Source: Chara braunii (taxonomy: Eukaryota > Streptophyta > Charophyceae > Charales > Characeae). From it: 56,625 nt of DNA. The translations under genes were made by a program, and so were the position numbers. The stretch is from the NCBI GenBank assembly GCA_003427395.1, contig BFEA01000372.1, forward strand, positions 1,293,520-1,350,144. The letters are read 5' to 3'. Shown here one piece after another: positions 22,701-32,871 of this stretch. The notes under the pieces are model-generated. The model was not told the origin of the DNA and ran no database searches. It saw only the letters and a program-made list of their open reading frames with translations. How positions within the stretch are numbered: position 1 is the first letter of the stretch; each line of letters starts with the position of its first letter.

Positions 22701-23337
22701 GGAATTCATCCAAATAGGAATAACTCAGGCAGATCAAATGAGTAGGAAATTTTCTCTACTAGAAGAGGACGCTCTTATCTCATTCCACCTCAAGCAGAGT
22801 TCTGGGAAGGAGGGCAAGGCAGAAGTAGATATAGCTGATAGGGAGACTCTCAACTCCAGGAGTGCAGATGATGACACAATAGACCTTACACAAGAGCATC
22901 AGACTGAGGAAGCAGCGACCTTAAGGAAAATAGTATCACAAGGGGTGCAAACCGTACAGTCCCCCCAGCTGCTCCAACTAGTTAGTATTCCATCATCGTC
23001 TGATCCCATCAGCAAGCGACAAAAGCTCAGATCACATCTCTCCCGGCCAGCGGAACAGCCCCCCCTATCTAAAGCAGAGACGGTATTCCTCCCGGTAAGA
23101 TTCAAGGATGGGGAATGGGAGGCAGGGTTTTTAGCAATCCTCCCATCTAAATATGGGGAGATCACTTCGCACGGAGTTCATACATCCTTAGTTAGATCTG
23201 AAGTACTCAAGATAATAAAGGAGCAATTCCCAGCAGGAGACTGGGTCTCCCCCACATTGCTTTCAGGACTAGAGAGAGTTGCAGAGTGTGGCATATTTAT
23301 TAAGTTCAGACTAACTGAGACACCCTCCCTGAAATGA
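19739..23337 (+). pseudogene. LINE ORF1 (DUF4283-like / Gln-rich gag-like protein), broken
   Basis: Several consecutive frames read as one decayed protein. 19739-20026 is an acidic, charged N-terminus. 20131-20367 and 20372-20809 resemble the DUF4283 RNA-binding fold of plant LINE ORF1 (VFTVLCLFEKD ... VKIYPWMPKKISPDK ... FYWVEPRYIPIEVQAAFVHDFG). 20988-21497 and 21290-22261 carry a Gln/Asn/Ser-rich linker with a CAA-type repeat at about 21421-21456 (poly-Gln in one frame, Asn in the other). 22258-23337 is an acidic and Ser-rich C-terminal part. The frames 21290-22261 and 22258-23337 overlap as ATGA, which I read as a frameshift relic and not as a designed coupling. ORF1 proteins coat element RNA. 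No CCHC knuckle seen. Confidence 0.6.
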
Positions 23338-23501
23338 ATGAATGAGGAAGCAATTAAGGACCTACAAATTCTCAAAATCAAGTCTAATCAGTTCTGGACG
23401 GAGGAGGACATTATTACCCTACTTCTCAAACTAGTACGCTAGGCTTCCCTCAAGAAGGGTGGGATTCTAGATACCGAGACCTGGGAAGAAATTGTATATA
23501 A

Positions 23502-26500
23502 TGGGTAGTAAATCTGAAAAAGTTAACTTAATTGATCTACTCTACAACAAAGACAAAATTTGGAAGCTCATTAAAAGAAATGTTGATTTGGACCTTAGAT
23601 CCCTGAATGTGAATGGTTTAGCGCCTGCCAAGAACTCCAAACGCCAAGCCACACTTTAACTCATCAAAGGGGTAGGGGGTAAGGAGTAGCCAGATGTGAT
23701 TTGTATCCAAGAGACACACTTAATAAATACACCTCCCCACAACCACATACACAAAGAATCCTGGCCCCACACGGCATACCGGGCTCACGCAACAAAACCG
23801 AGAAGTGTGGGGGTAGCGATATGGATCCCACTGGATTCGAAGTTCAAATACTCAACTGAGAAGCGGACCAGCAAAAAGGAAGATGGATATATATATTGGC
23901 GATGTTGGAACTAGAAGTGGTCAGTATACTGAATGTATACGGTCCGAATAAGGTAGGGGAGCGCCAGGTGTTTTTTGAATCTTTACTCCCCCGCCTTCCA
24001 GTGGGTATACCGGTCATAATGGCAGGAGATTTCAATGCAGCACCGGATCGCAACCTGGATAGATGGAATATACCTACACCATGCCCAGACTATATAGAAG
24101 GAGATGAACAAATTATATCCAAATTATGCAATACCTATAACTTGTTTGACTCTTTTAGAAGGTTAAACCCGACCACCAAGTGTTTCACCAAAAGACACTC
24201 AAATAGACCTACTAAATCCAGGATAGATCTCATCCCGGCCTCTGAAGATCTTCAGGGAGGTCTCCAATTTGCATGTGTCCTACCGAGAAGCCCATATTCA
24301 GGCCTTGACCATGCAATGTGCATGGCGGTCTTCTCCTTCCGAAAGAAACCAGATCAAGGAAAGAGATTTTATAAACTAAACACCTCTCACCTCAAGGACC
24401 AGGATTTCCTACAATACATCAAGGATGTATGAGAAATTTGAAGAAAACAGAAAGTTCACATTGGTAATGACATCGTATGGTTCAACAACGGCCTAGCATT
24501 CCTAGGTCGTAAATGCAATGAGTACTCAAACGCCTTGGCAAAACTGAGACATAAAAAAAAGACAGAAATTATGGAAAGAATTCAAGAACTACAAGAAACA
24601 GAAATGAACCCAGATGATGAAGAGGCCCTGGAGAAATAGCAAAAAAGATTCAGACACTGGAGGACCATTTGCTAAATTATATGGAGTACAGATGGCAGGG
24701 ATTCAAAATTCGTGGTAAATTAAAGAAACATCAGATGGAAGGCGATATGGACGCTCGATTTTTTACCATGGGCAGAGCTAGGACCAAAAGAACTACGATA
24801 GAGGCTTTAATGAACCCGTTCAATAACGATCTCAACAACAGTTCGTATGAAGCTGGCGAGGGACTTTTACAAAGATCTCTTCACCTCAAAAAAAATATAT
24901 ATTCCCCTCTCACAAAAGGAAAGAGAAATCAATGAATTTCTAATCCCCTTCAATATATCAATCACGGAAGCACAAAAGGAGAAATTGGAAACTCCACTAA
25001 CTAAGGAAGAAATTTGGAAGGCTCTAATCCTTATGGAAGAAGAAAAGACGCCAGGAATTGATGGCCTCCCCAAAGAATTATGGGAATCCATGTGGGGTCC
25101 ACTCTCACAAGATCTAATGGACTACTACCAAGCGGTCTGGGAGGCTGGGGATATGAGAGAAATAGTTAGTCAAGGGATTCCCACACTCTTATAAAAAAAA
25201 AAAGACAAACTTAATATCCGTCATTACCGCCTCATCACACTCCTCACAGTGGTTTATAAACTGGTCGCCAAAGCACTAGTTGACAAAATGCTCAAAGTCA
25301 TAGCTGACATCATCCACCCATCACAAACAGGGTTCATCACAGGATGGAACATACAAGATAATATCCTTCTAATAAATGAACTTATCAAAGTTGCACGTCA
25401 ATCTAAACATAATGCAACATTTATTTTCATAGATTTTGAAAAAGTTTATGATCATGTAGATTGGTTCTTCCTGGACAAATGTCTGGATAAAATGAACTTC
25501 GGTTCGTGTTTCAGAAGGTGGATCACTATCATGCATAGAAACGCGACCACTAGAGTCGTGGTTAATGGAAGTATGACACTCCCAATAGAATTACAGAGAT
25601 CGGTCAGGCAGGGCAATCCATTAGCACCATTTCTCTTCATAATTATAATGGAAGCTTTAGCGGCCAACCTAAAGCAACACAAGGACATTAGAAACATTCA
25701 AGTGACGTCTATTCCAGAAGAAACAATTCCCATGTGTTCACTATTTGCAGATGACCTTTCTCTGATGGTTGACGCAACAGAAGATAATATGGATGCGATA
25801 CAGGAATTAATGAATAAATTTTGTAGAATAGCAGACATGAAGGTTAACTGGGAGGAAAAAACTCTAGGATGGTGGATACATCATCAAGGAGTTAGACCCC
25901 CGGAAAATCCTAAAATCAAATGGTTTCCCCTTGACAAGCCAATAAGGGTACTAGGCATCTCGTTGTCCGCCGAAGGAAAACCTAAAATTAATGAAGAGGT
26001 TATATTCCAAAGCGCCCAGATCAACCTTGAGTTATGGAAAAATAAACACACATCGATAATGGGCAGATCCTTGGTGATTAATAATGTAACCTTAGCCTCA
26101 ACAAAAGTGGCTGACCCGGATCAAATGACCAGCAGGGAAGCAGTAAGGAAAAACATCATAAACGATTCTTTTTGGCCAACTATTCTCAAGACCTGGAGAA
26201 AATTACCCCTACCGGATAAACATTTCCCTCAACGACGGGAAGAGATTAACCAACAACCACTTTTTAACAACACCTGGATTAGGGACCACCGAGGTATCAC
26301 GCTACATTGTAATGATAACCCATGGAAGAGATGGATAAGGAGGGGGGTAACTAGGATCAGGGACATTTGGGATGAAGATTCTAGGGATTGGACCTCCCCG
26401 CATCTCCTCCACAACAAACTAAAACATTGTCACCACATACAAAAAAATCTAGACAAAATTGTGGAACTAATTCCCATTGAGTGGTTCAGAGTGCTTAAAA

Positions 26501-27744
26501 GAGGGAAGAAACTACAAGAAAGCGATTGGGTGGCCACAAAAAATGATCCACAAAGGGTAGGCAACGTCATTCTCATATCCCCAGACAAGGAGGCCTTAAT
26601 CGCCCCATATGTACTAAAGGAGGATAATGTATTAAACCTTAATAATGATCTTACCCCAATTTGGATGCCAATGGAAAATATCTTCAGAATTAGAGTCCTT
26701 TCATTGGATGCACAGTCGTATCTAGCCTTCAGACCATCCACACCCATCTCAGATCTGCCCATTGACCCTGCATGTTGGTCGTGGGGAACCAAAAATAAGC
26801 TCAACAGGAATCTTAGCAGATACCTATACACTCTATCGGTCAAGTCGACTTACCGGATGATTAGACCCAAATTCAATCTGAAAGAAAGGGTGGAGGAAAG
26901 ATGGATGAAACAGTTGAACATTAACAAGGAGGATCTCATAAACATTAAATGGTTCAAAGATTCCAAGATCAAATCTTCAAAGGTAGCCTCCCTTTAATGA
27001 CAGATAGAACACTGATGCCTTCCCACGAATGACTGGCTGACAGACAGATCCTCTCTGGAGAAAAGAGGTATTGCAAATCCCTGGTGCAAACTCTATAAAT
27101 CTGCATACCCAAGTAGAAAGATTCCAGAAACAATCGGGCACATTGTTTGCGAGTGCCCTGGTTCCATCTGGCTATGGCGTTGGTGGGACGGAACCTGGGA
27201 GCAATTAGAAACTACACATAAATGGCCTTGGGGTTGGAAAACAATTCTGCTGGCACACTGGTCTCCAGACCCGGAGGATAGCTTCACTCAAAATTTTTTC
27301 ACCATAGGAAGAAGGGCGGTTCTATGGGCCATTTGGCAGAGAAGGAACACCTATGAATGGGAGGATGACAGATTAGATGGCTCAGAATTCACTGACAACA
27401 TAAAACAATATATTCAAACCCACATACACGATCAATGGACGAATCTAAAAGAAAAAATTCAGTTCAACTCATCCAAATCAGAAATTATTCAAACATTCCA
27501 AAAATTCAGCAGCAACTGGCTGGGGGGGGGGAAAGGGGGAAAAATAGGGAGGGTGGTATGGGAGGAAGCTGAGACGGTGGAGAAACAAGTCCTCAACAAG
27601 ACTTACAAGTTGAAATTTAATGACTGGACCCTGGTGGACCCTTCAATTCCCCTCCGCCCTGCCCAAGAGTTCCCGTGTTTTTTCACATTACACCATAACG
27701 CTCTGGTTCCAATATCCTGGTATGGAAGGGATTCACTTGAATGA
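23502..27744 (+). pseudogene. LINE ORF2: AP endonuclease, reverse transcriptase, zf-RVT, broken
   Basis: An ATG at 23508 starts a frame containing DLRSLNVNGL, the N-terminus of APE-type endonucleases. Next come CIQETHL, a frame change near 23905, GDFNAAPD, KSRIDLI and SGLDHAMC. These are the usual Asn/Glu/Asp/His endonuclease landmarks, though the catalytic set was not individually verified. Three in-frame stops follow at 24430-24640. The reverse transcriptase spans 24847-26997 in one frame with a single TAA at 25192-25194. Its motifs include EKTPGIDGLPKELW, FIFIDFEKVYDHVDW, VRQGNPLAPFLF and FADD. After 26997 a shifted frame gives a zf-RVT-like end (WCKLYKSAYP ... GHIVCECPGSIWLWRWW). The enzyme would perform target-primed reverse transcription; this copy cannot. 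Its AT-rich composition differs from the GC-rich chromovirus beside it. Confidence 0.9.
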
Positions 27745-28089
27745 TGTTTCCACACCAGACCGACACTCTCTGTTTAAGGTTGGAAAGGCTAGATAGGAAA
27801 GACAACATCTGGCGCACCATTTCAGGTGAAGAGGTCAACTTCAACTATAGCAAGGTCTGCTCTCTCAGGATACTCAGGCTCCTCAAAGGAGATTGACATT
27901 CTCAAAACAGTTATCGATGTGATTCCTATGATGTTTCCTTAAATTGTGAGGGACGCTGGATTCGTTTTCCAGCAGGTGCTGCTCCCCACAAATAGATGGA
28001 GCCCCTTAGAGTATGCTAGGGTAGTCTTCTCTTATCAGCTACCCTAGCATCTACTCAGGGCGTTTTTATTTAAAAAAAAAATAAAAAAG

Positions 28090-28580
28090 AGCTATGTTTT
28101 CTTTTTTGGTCTTTTCTAGAGTCTGCTCTAGACTCAATGCCTCGCTGCACTACTCATGACCTGTGAAAAAAATCAAGAGTGCGGCATGAGTTGTCAGAGT
28201 CTCGAAATGACCTACAGTTCGGTCGTGGCTGCACTTACTCTAGATAGTCCTGCTCATGAAGGACTCTTGAGACACTGGCAGTTGCCATAGAGTGCAGTGC
28301 AGCCTTTTTTTTCCGCCCAGATCCAGGCGTGCTCTATAAATCCCGTGCCCTTCCAAGAAACCGTCCGACCACCCTTGCAAAAACCAAGGTTGCAGGCAGG
28401 TGAGCAAGAGTGCTCTAGATGACTTTGTCCGACGGCGCCCTGACAGCTCATGAAATGTAATTTCATGAGCGACAAGGCAAGAGTAGTGTAGCGATGACAA
28501 CTCTTGACGTTTGCAAGAGTAACGTATGACAGCTCTTGATGCGTTTTCCGACTGTGTGACGCCCAACCTCACGCCAGCGC
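28090..28580. repeat. Mosaic dispersed repeat, fragment 2
   Basis: Shares CTTTCTAGAGTCTG with 31200, the CAAGAAACCGTCCGACCACC block with 7360, and the segment GACGTTTGCAAGAG with 31650. It contains a solitary copy of the foldback-MITE end, GCCTCGCTGCACTACTCATG, at 28139, and an inner palindrome ATGAAATGTAATTTCAT at about 28452. Non-coding. Confidence 0.6.
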
Positions 28581-31009
28581 GACTTCGTGATCGAAGTGAG
28601 GTGTGGGTCTGGAAGTGCGAAAAAGGGTGTGCCAAGGATTTTTGGAAAAGTGGGGGTGGAGTCCCAGGTCAGAACTGAGATCTTCAGTGGCAGAGTTTTT
28701 CGGGGCACGGGTGCAATTTGGCAGAGAGGGCGGACCTCTTCTGGTCATAAGGCAGATGGCATGCGCGGGTCACTTATGGCCGTTCGATCCATCTGTGTTG
28801 AGGACGGCGGCTCATCGAAAAATCCCTTCGGGGTGGGTGTGATCCCGATGAGTGAGGTCGTCGGTTGTCGCCACGTGGCGCCGGTCGTCGTACGCTCTGG
28901 TTGGGCCCTCGCGGTCCCGAGGCTCTTTGGTTGCCGCATTGTTGGCAATTTCCGCAAGGCGTGCGGGGCCAGTAGGGGACTATGGCTTTCCACGGGATGA
29001 CCCTGAGTTGATGATACGGAAGAAGAAGACGGAAGGGAGGGAAGTTAGTGGACATAACGACAAAACCAGGGGAGATAAAGTAGTGGGTGTGGTCTGAAGT
29101 GGGGAAATCAAAACACCATGGATCGCTGGTTGTGGCACATAGGAACTCCCTAGCACACAGTCGGTTCTCGGTTAGGCAGGGTAACCTCTGTCAGGGGCAC
29201 TCCTCAATCCAAGGGGTGAAGTACTCTGGGTCGTACGACGAATTTGAGCTCCCGGAGCGCGTTATTATGTCATCGTAGAGCCGCAAAATTCCTAAGGGCG
29301 TGTCTTCGTCGATTGCGATCACCGCCTGTGAGTACGTGTAGGCTGCGCGATTCGAGTCGCGCTTACACGTGTTTTCACGGGATGATTGCTTCGTTGATGA
29401 TGTGGAATGACCACATCCAATCAGCCAATCTCCCCGCACTCGTTAACCTTTCTATATGTGGTGGGTTGTGAATCGGCGCGCGAGGACACGTGTACGTGCG
29501 CAGATCAGATCGCACCTACGTGCGCCCCTGCGCGGCGTTCGCTGGTTTCTGGGCAAAACAGCTATCCGATTATCGAATCACAGTAATTTCTGAGCCAGCG
29601 AGATGCAACAATCGCAACAGCTCAATCAATGGGTAAACAAGAACGGAAGCAGTATTGATGACTGCGCAAAATTCCTACCCTACTCATGAATTCATCAAAA
29701 CGATTAGCAAAGACAAAGATCATGCATACGGACAAGCAACTAGATATAACATTCATTCATCCATTCATTTAACATAATGCACACAATATCCGAGATGGAA
29801 ATCACAAAGACGAGTGTGGGCGAAAGAAAACCAAGCCCAGATTTCGAAAACAAAAACGGGCAAATCGCCCTGATCCGAAATCAAAATTTATATACACCAT
29901 CAGAGAGGGAGAAAAGACAAAAGAAACAGCAAATCCGCGTCCATCAACCTCCGCTCGCTCTTCGTCTCTATCTTTCTCCGATGCGGACAAGTCCGTCGCC
30001 GCGCACCAACCCACGAAGTCGTCACCCCGCTTAGTCCTCCCGCACCCATCAGGTTCGCCCGTGCCCACAGTCCGTCGTGGCCTGCGTCAACCCCGCACGT
30101 TTGGCACCAGCTCGTCGGGTCGCCCGACTCCCACTTCAACTCACCTCTTACTTCGCTCGTGAGCCGACCCTCATTGATCGCGCTACCCCGAGCTTCCACT
30201 TAGCTGGTTAAGAGAGCTAACTAATCGCACAACCGAAATTTATAGCGTGCATGCATGCGGGAGGAACACGAAATTACAAGGACTTAGGAGGAAGATTAGA
30301 GAGGGAGCGTCTGTGTTTTGCATGACCGGGCCGCGGCGTGGGGGACTTTGCCTCTCTCCACGCATCGATCCGATCATGCAGCCCGCGGGCGGGCTAAACA
30401 TCATAAAAAGAAGCGAAGTCGGGATAGACGAAGCACAAGAAGAAAGATACAGTTACAATGGTGCCCGCCCAAAATTACAGTTACACACATGATTAAAGGC
30501 GCCGACTAATCAGAGTTCCGTTGCAGCTGCACGAAGAAGCGTGGAAGCAAAAAGCGTCATGCGGCCAATAAAAAATCCTAATTGCAAAATTTCTAAATTC
30601 GTATCTAATGCGGAAAAGCAAAGAGCAAAAAGGAAGTTCGAAATTCCGAGAGCCATCAGGGCTCGGCAAGATCTGAAGAAGAAGAATTCAAAAAGAAATT
30701 TAAAAAAGAACGAAGCAAAATTCCCGCGTGATGTCCGCGCCTAAAAGTCCGAGCTCGAAACAAAAAGAAGCGACGTCAATATTTATTAATCACGCGTAGG
30801 ACAGCGCGTTTTTCACAGAGCCAATCAACCAATCGATCGTCCCGGGGTCCACCCGGGCCTGAACCAGCCATCCGAAAGGTACCGACGCAAAAAGACGAAG
30901 AAGCGAGGATACCGATGCAATTTCCCATCCATCCCAATCTCTCGTAATTGGCCCATCCTTCCCAGCTTAGGACCCCTCATTGCTATCGCGCAGAAAATCG
31001 CGCGGTGCA
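28581..31009. other. Intergenic stretch with one possible minus-strand exon
   Basis: No confident gene over 2.4 kb. Several GC-rich open frames on both strands (28587-29055) lack recognisable motifs. The only segment that reads naturally as protein is on the minus strand at 29191-29330, listed separately. No tRNA or long tandem repeat noticed. Confidence 0.4.
29191..29330 (-). CDS. Possible 3' terminal exon of an unidentified gene
   Basis: On the minus strand a frame ending at 29191 reads AVIAIDEDTPLGILRLYDD ... YDPEYFTPWIEECP and then TGA. It is preceded by possible splice acceptors (CGCGCAG and CTCACAG near 29325-29345). Codon use looks coding-like and the last 45 residues lack low complexity. 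I do not recognise the family. It could equally be the end of a decayed element protein; no upstream partner exon was found within reach. Confidence 0.25.
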
Positions 31010-31284
31010 GAAATCGGTTCGTCACAACGGCCCAATTCACGAGTAAGTGCAGCGATGCGCACCTCATGAAAAAGCACATTTCATGAGTAGTGCAGTGAGG
31101 CCCTCACTCTCTCTGTCGCTCTCTCGAAAAGCGGTCTGACATCTGAGAGGCCTTCTCGAGTTCAACCCTCTAGAGGAAGTGGAGAGATGTTCTCTTTTTG
31201 GGTCCTTTCTAGAGTCTGACAGCTCTAGACTTGCTCTCGAAAATGTTCGAGACTCTAGGGTAGTGGAGGGAGACCCCATGAGAC
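31010..31284. repeat. Mosaic dispersed repeat, fragment 3a
   Basis: Begins with a unit TTCACGAGTAAGTGCAGCG ... TTTCATGAGTAGTGCAGTGAGGCC (about 31036-31102) that recurs at about 31700-31777. Then a block matching 7480-7575 (GGTCTGACATCTGAGAGGCC, GGAGAGATGTTCTC). It ends against the 34-bp tandem array. Confidence 0.6.
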
Positions 31285-31628
31285 GCGTTTTCAAGAGTGA
31301 CAAGGCAAGAGTAGTGCAGCGTTTTCAAGAGTGACAAGGCAAGAGTAGTGCAGCATTTTCAAGAGTGACAAGGCAAGAGTAGTGAAGCATTTTCAAGAGT
31401 GACAAGGCTAGAGTAGTGCAGCGTTTTCAAGAGTGACGAGGCAAGAGTGGTGCAGCGTTTTCAAGGGCCTCGCTCCACTACTGTCGACAAGCACAAAAGA
31501 CAAAAATCATGGCGGTGCATTTTTCCATGTTCTAGCGGAACATTTCGAGAGTAATGTAGCGAGGCCCCAAGAGTGACAAGGCAAGAGTAGTGCAGCATTT
31601 TCAAGAGTGACAAGGCAAGGGTAGTGCA
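31285..31628. repeat. 34-bp tandem array (about seven units), split by a MITE
   Basis: Units start GCGTTTTCAAGAGTGAC or GCATTTTCAAGAGTGAC and end GAGTAGTGCA, at 31285, 31319, 31353, 31387 and 31421. A sixth starts at 31455, is interrupted after 10 bases by the MITE, and resumes at 31568. A last unit lies at 31595-31628. The end of each unit (GAGTAGTGCAGCG) resembles the foldback-MITE terminus, so the array may have grown from MITE ends. No spacers, so not CRISPR-like. Confidence 0.9.
31465..31567. mobile_element. Short foldback MITE, copy B, with CAA target-site duplication
   Basis: 103 bp with perfect 10-bp ends GGGCCTCGCT and AGCGAGGCCC and a longer imperfect inverted repeat. It sits inside a unit of the 34-bp array. 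The intact units read TTTTCAAGAGTGAC; here TTTTCAA precedes and CAAGAGTGAC follows the element, so CAA (31462-31464 and 31568-31570) was duplicated. The neighbouring units act as an internal record of the empty site. A 3-bp duplication and GGGCC-type ends fit PIF/Harbinger, although CAA departs from the usual TWA. Confidence 0.88.
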
Positions 31629-31777
31629 GCGACGACAACTCGTGACGTTTGCAAGAGTTGCATGCGACAGCACTCGACGCGTTTGCCGACGGCATTTGTT
31701 CACGAGTAAGTGCAGCGGTGCGGCGCTCATGAAAAATAATGTGAAAAATAATGTTTCATGAGAAGTGCAGTGAGGCC
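31629..31777. repeat. Mosaic dispersed repeat, fragment 3b
   Basis: Matches 28490-28560 (GACAACTC, GACGTTTGCAAGAGT, GCGTTTGCCGAC) and then repeats the unit seen at 31036-31102, with a small internal duplication of GTGAAAAATAAT. It ends TGCAGTGAGGCC about 285 bp upstream of the aldolase TATA box. Confidence 0.55.
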
Positions 31778-32061
31778 TTTCTTCTTTGCTCAGAGCGCGC
31801 TCAGCGCCGCTGACATAACGTAGCTCTTTCCTAAGTTGTATCTCGCCACAATAACGACTCCCAACGACTGTATCTGACCGGAACCACGGCCCGAGGTGAG
31901 TCAAAAAAAGTCCCAGCGTGAGTGTGCCCTCACAATGGGACTTTCTCCGCATGTACACTGCAAGAAACAAGTTCAAATTCATTCGGAAAACGGGAGTCGT
32001 TTGCATATAGACGTCGCCCGACTCGGTGGGTTCAGTCGGCTCGGTTGGTTTAGGCGTGTAC

Positions 32062-32069
32062 TATATAAA
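32062..32069 (+). promoter_or_regulatory. TATA box of the aldolase gene
   Basis: TATATAAA stands 237 bp upstream of the start codon in otherwise GC-rich DNA, and would place transcription start at about 32095-32105 and give a 5' leader of about 200 bases. A GACGTC core (possible bZIP site) lies at about 32010. These are positional inferences; no transcript data are available here. Confidence 0.6.
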
Positions 32070-32298
32070 GTCCCTTCCTGGTCCAAAGGTGCAGTACAAG
32101 TTGCGATCTTTTGCAGCACGGAGAGAGGAAGAGGGGCGATTCACATCGTATCGTAGTTTTCCACCCTGTAGCTCCCGGTTTTGTCCTCCGCCGTCGGCGT
32201 CGTGCCTGGCCAAATTTGTTTTCGGCGCCTCTACGACGTCGCCGGAAGTTGACGGAGAGAGCGTTGCCGCCATATCTTTTGGAGGTTCGAAAGCAGCG

Positions 32299-32787
32299 AT
32301 GGCGTACGCCGGCAAGTATGCAGGTAAGAGCTACGTTTGTCATCACATCGATTGAGTGTTGAGTCATTTTTAGGTCATGGCATTCTCACAACATAGGACT
32401 TCCCTAAATGTGCCGGATCACGATTTCGGTCAGATGTCAATGAATCTGTTCCCAATCTCGTCCAGAGCGTAGTAGAAAAAGTCCTAAGGTGAGTATGCCT
32501 TGACCCGCATGATCAGGGGTGTTCCCAAGGCGCATGACACGCCTCTCCCGGAATGTGCGAAATGGAGCATGCGTCTTCCATAGAAGCATAGAAAGGTACA
32601 CCCGCCGTAGGCTTTGTCGTTTTCACGTTCCGGGAGTGATGTGTCGATGCCCTAATTTCCAGGTGTCCGGCAGTCGATCGCAACTCATCTACATCCGTGC
32701 TGGTAGTTGAAGCGTACGGTGATGGCAATGGCCTTTACACTCGGGATTGGTTGTCAAGCCGGGGCACTGCATTCTTGTATGCACGAT

Positions 32788-32871
<84 letters not shown>

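Larger units (their letters stand above)
19739..28089 (+). mobile_element. L1-like non-LTR retrotransposon (LINE), decayed
   Basis: A plus-strand element about 8.3 kb or longer. ORF1 (19739-23337) encodes a nucleic-acid-binding-type protein. ORF2 (23502-27744) has an APE-type endonuclease, a reverse transcriptase and a zf-RVT-like C-terminus. It ends in an A-rich tail (about 28072-28089). Immediately after the tail comes GAGCTATGTTTTCTTTT, which also occurs inside the dispersed repeat at about 7555, so the LINE probably inserted into, or abuts, a copy of that repeat. The gene order and the terminal zinc-ribbon-like region resemble plant L1 elements. Multiple stops and frameshifts show it is dead. 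The 5' boundary and target duplication were not identified. Confidence 0.85.

Noticed and set aside
28587-29055. GC-rich frames on both strands as a host gene
   Set aside because: No motif, no consistent frame, and no splice or start context that favours one strand.
31285-31628. CRISPR-like regular repeats
   Set aside because: Units are contiguous with no spacers, and the genome is eukaryotic.
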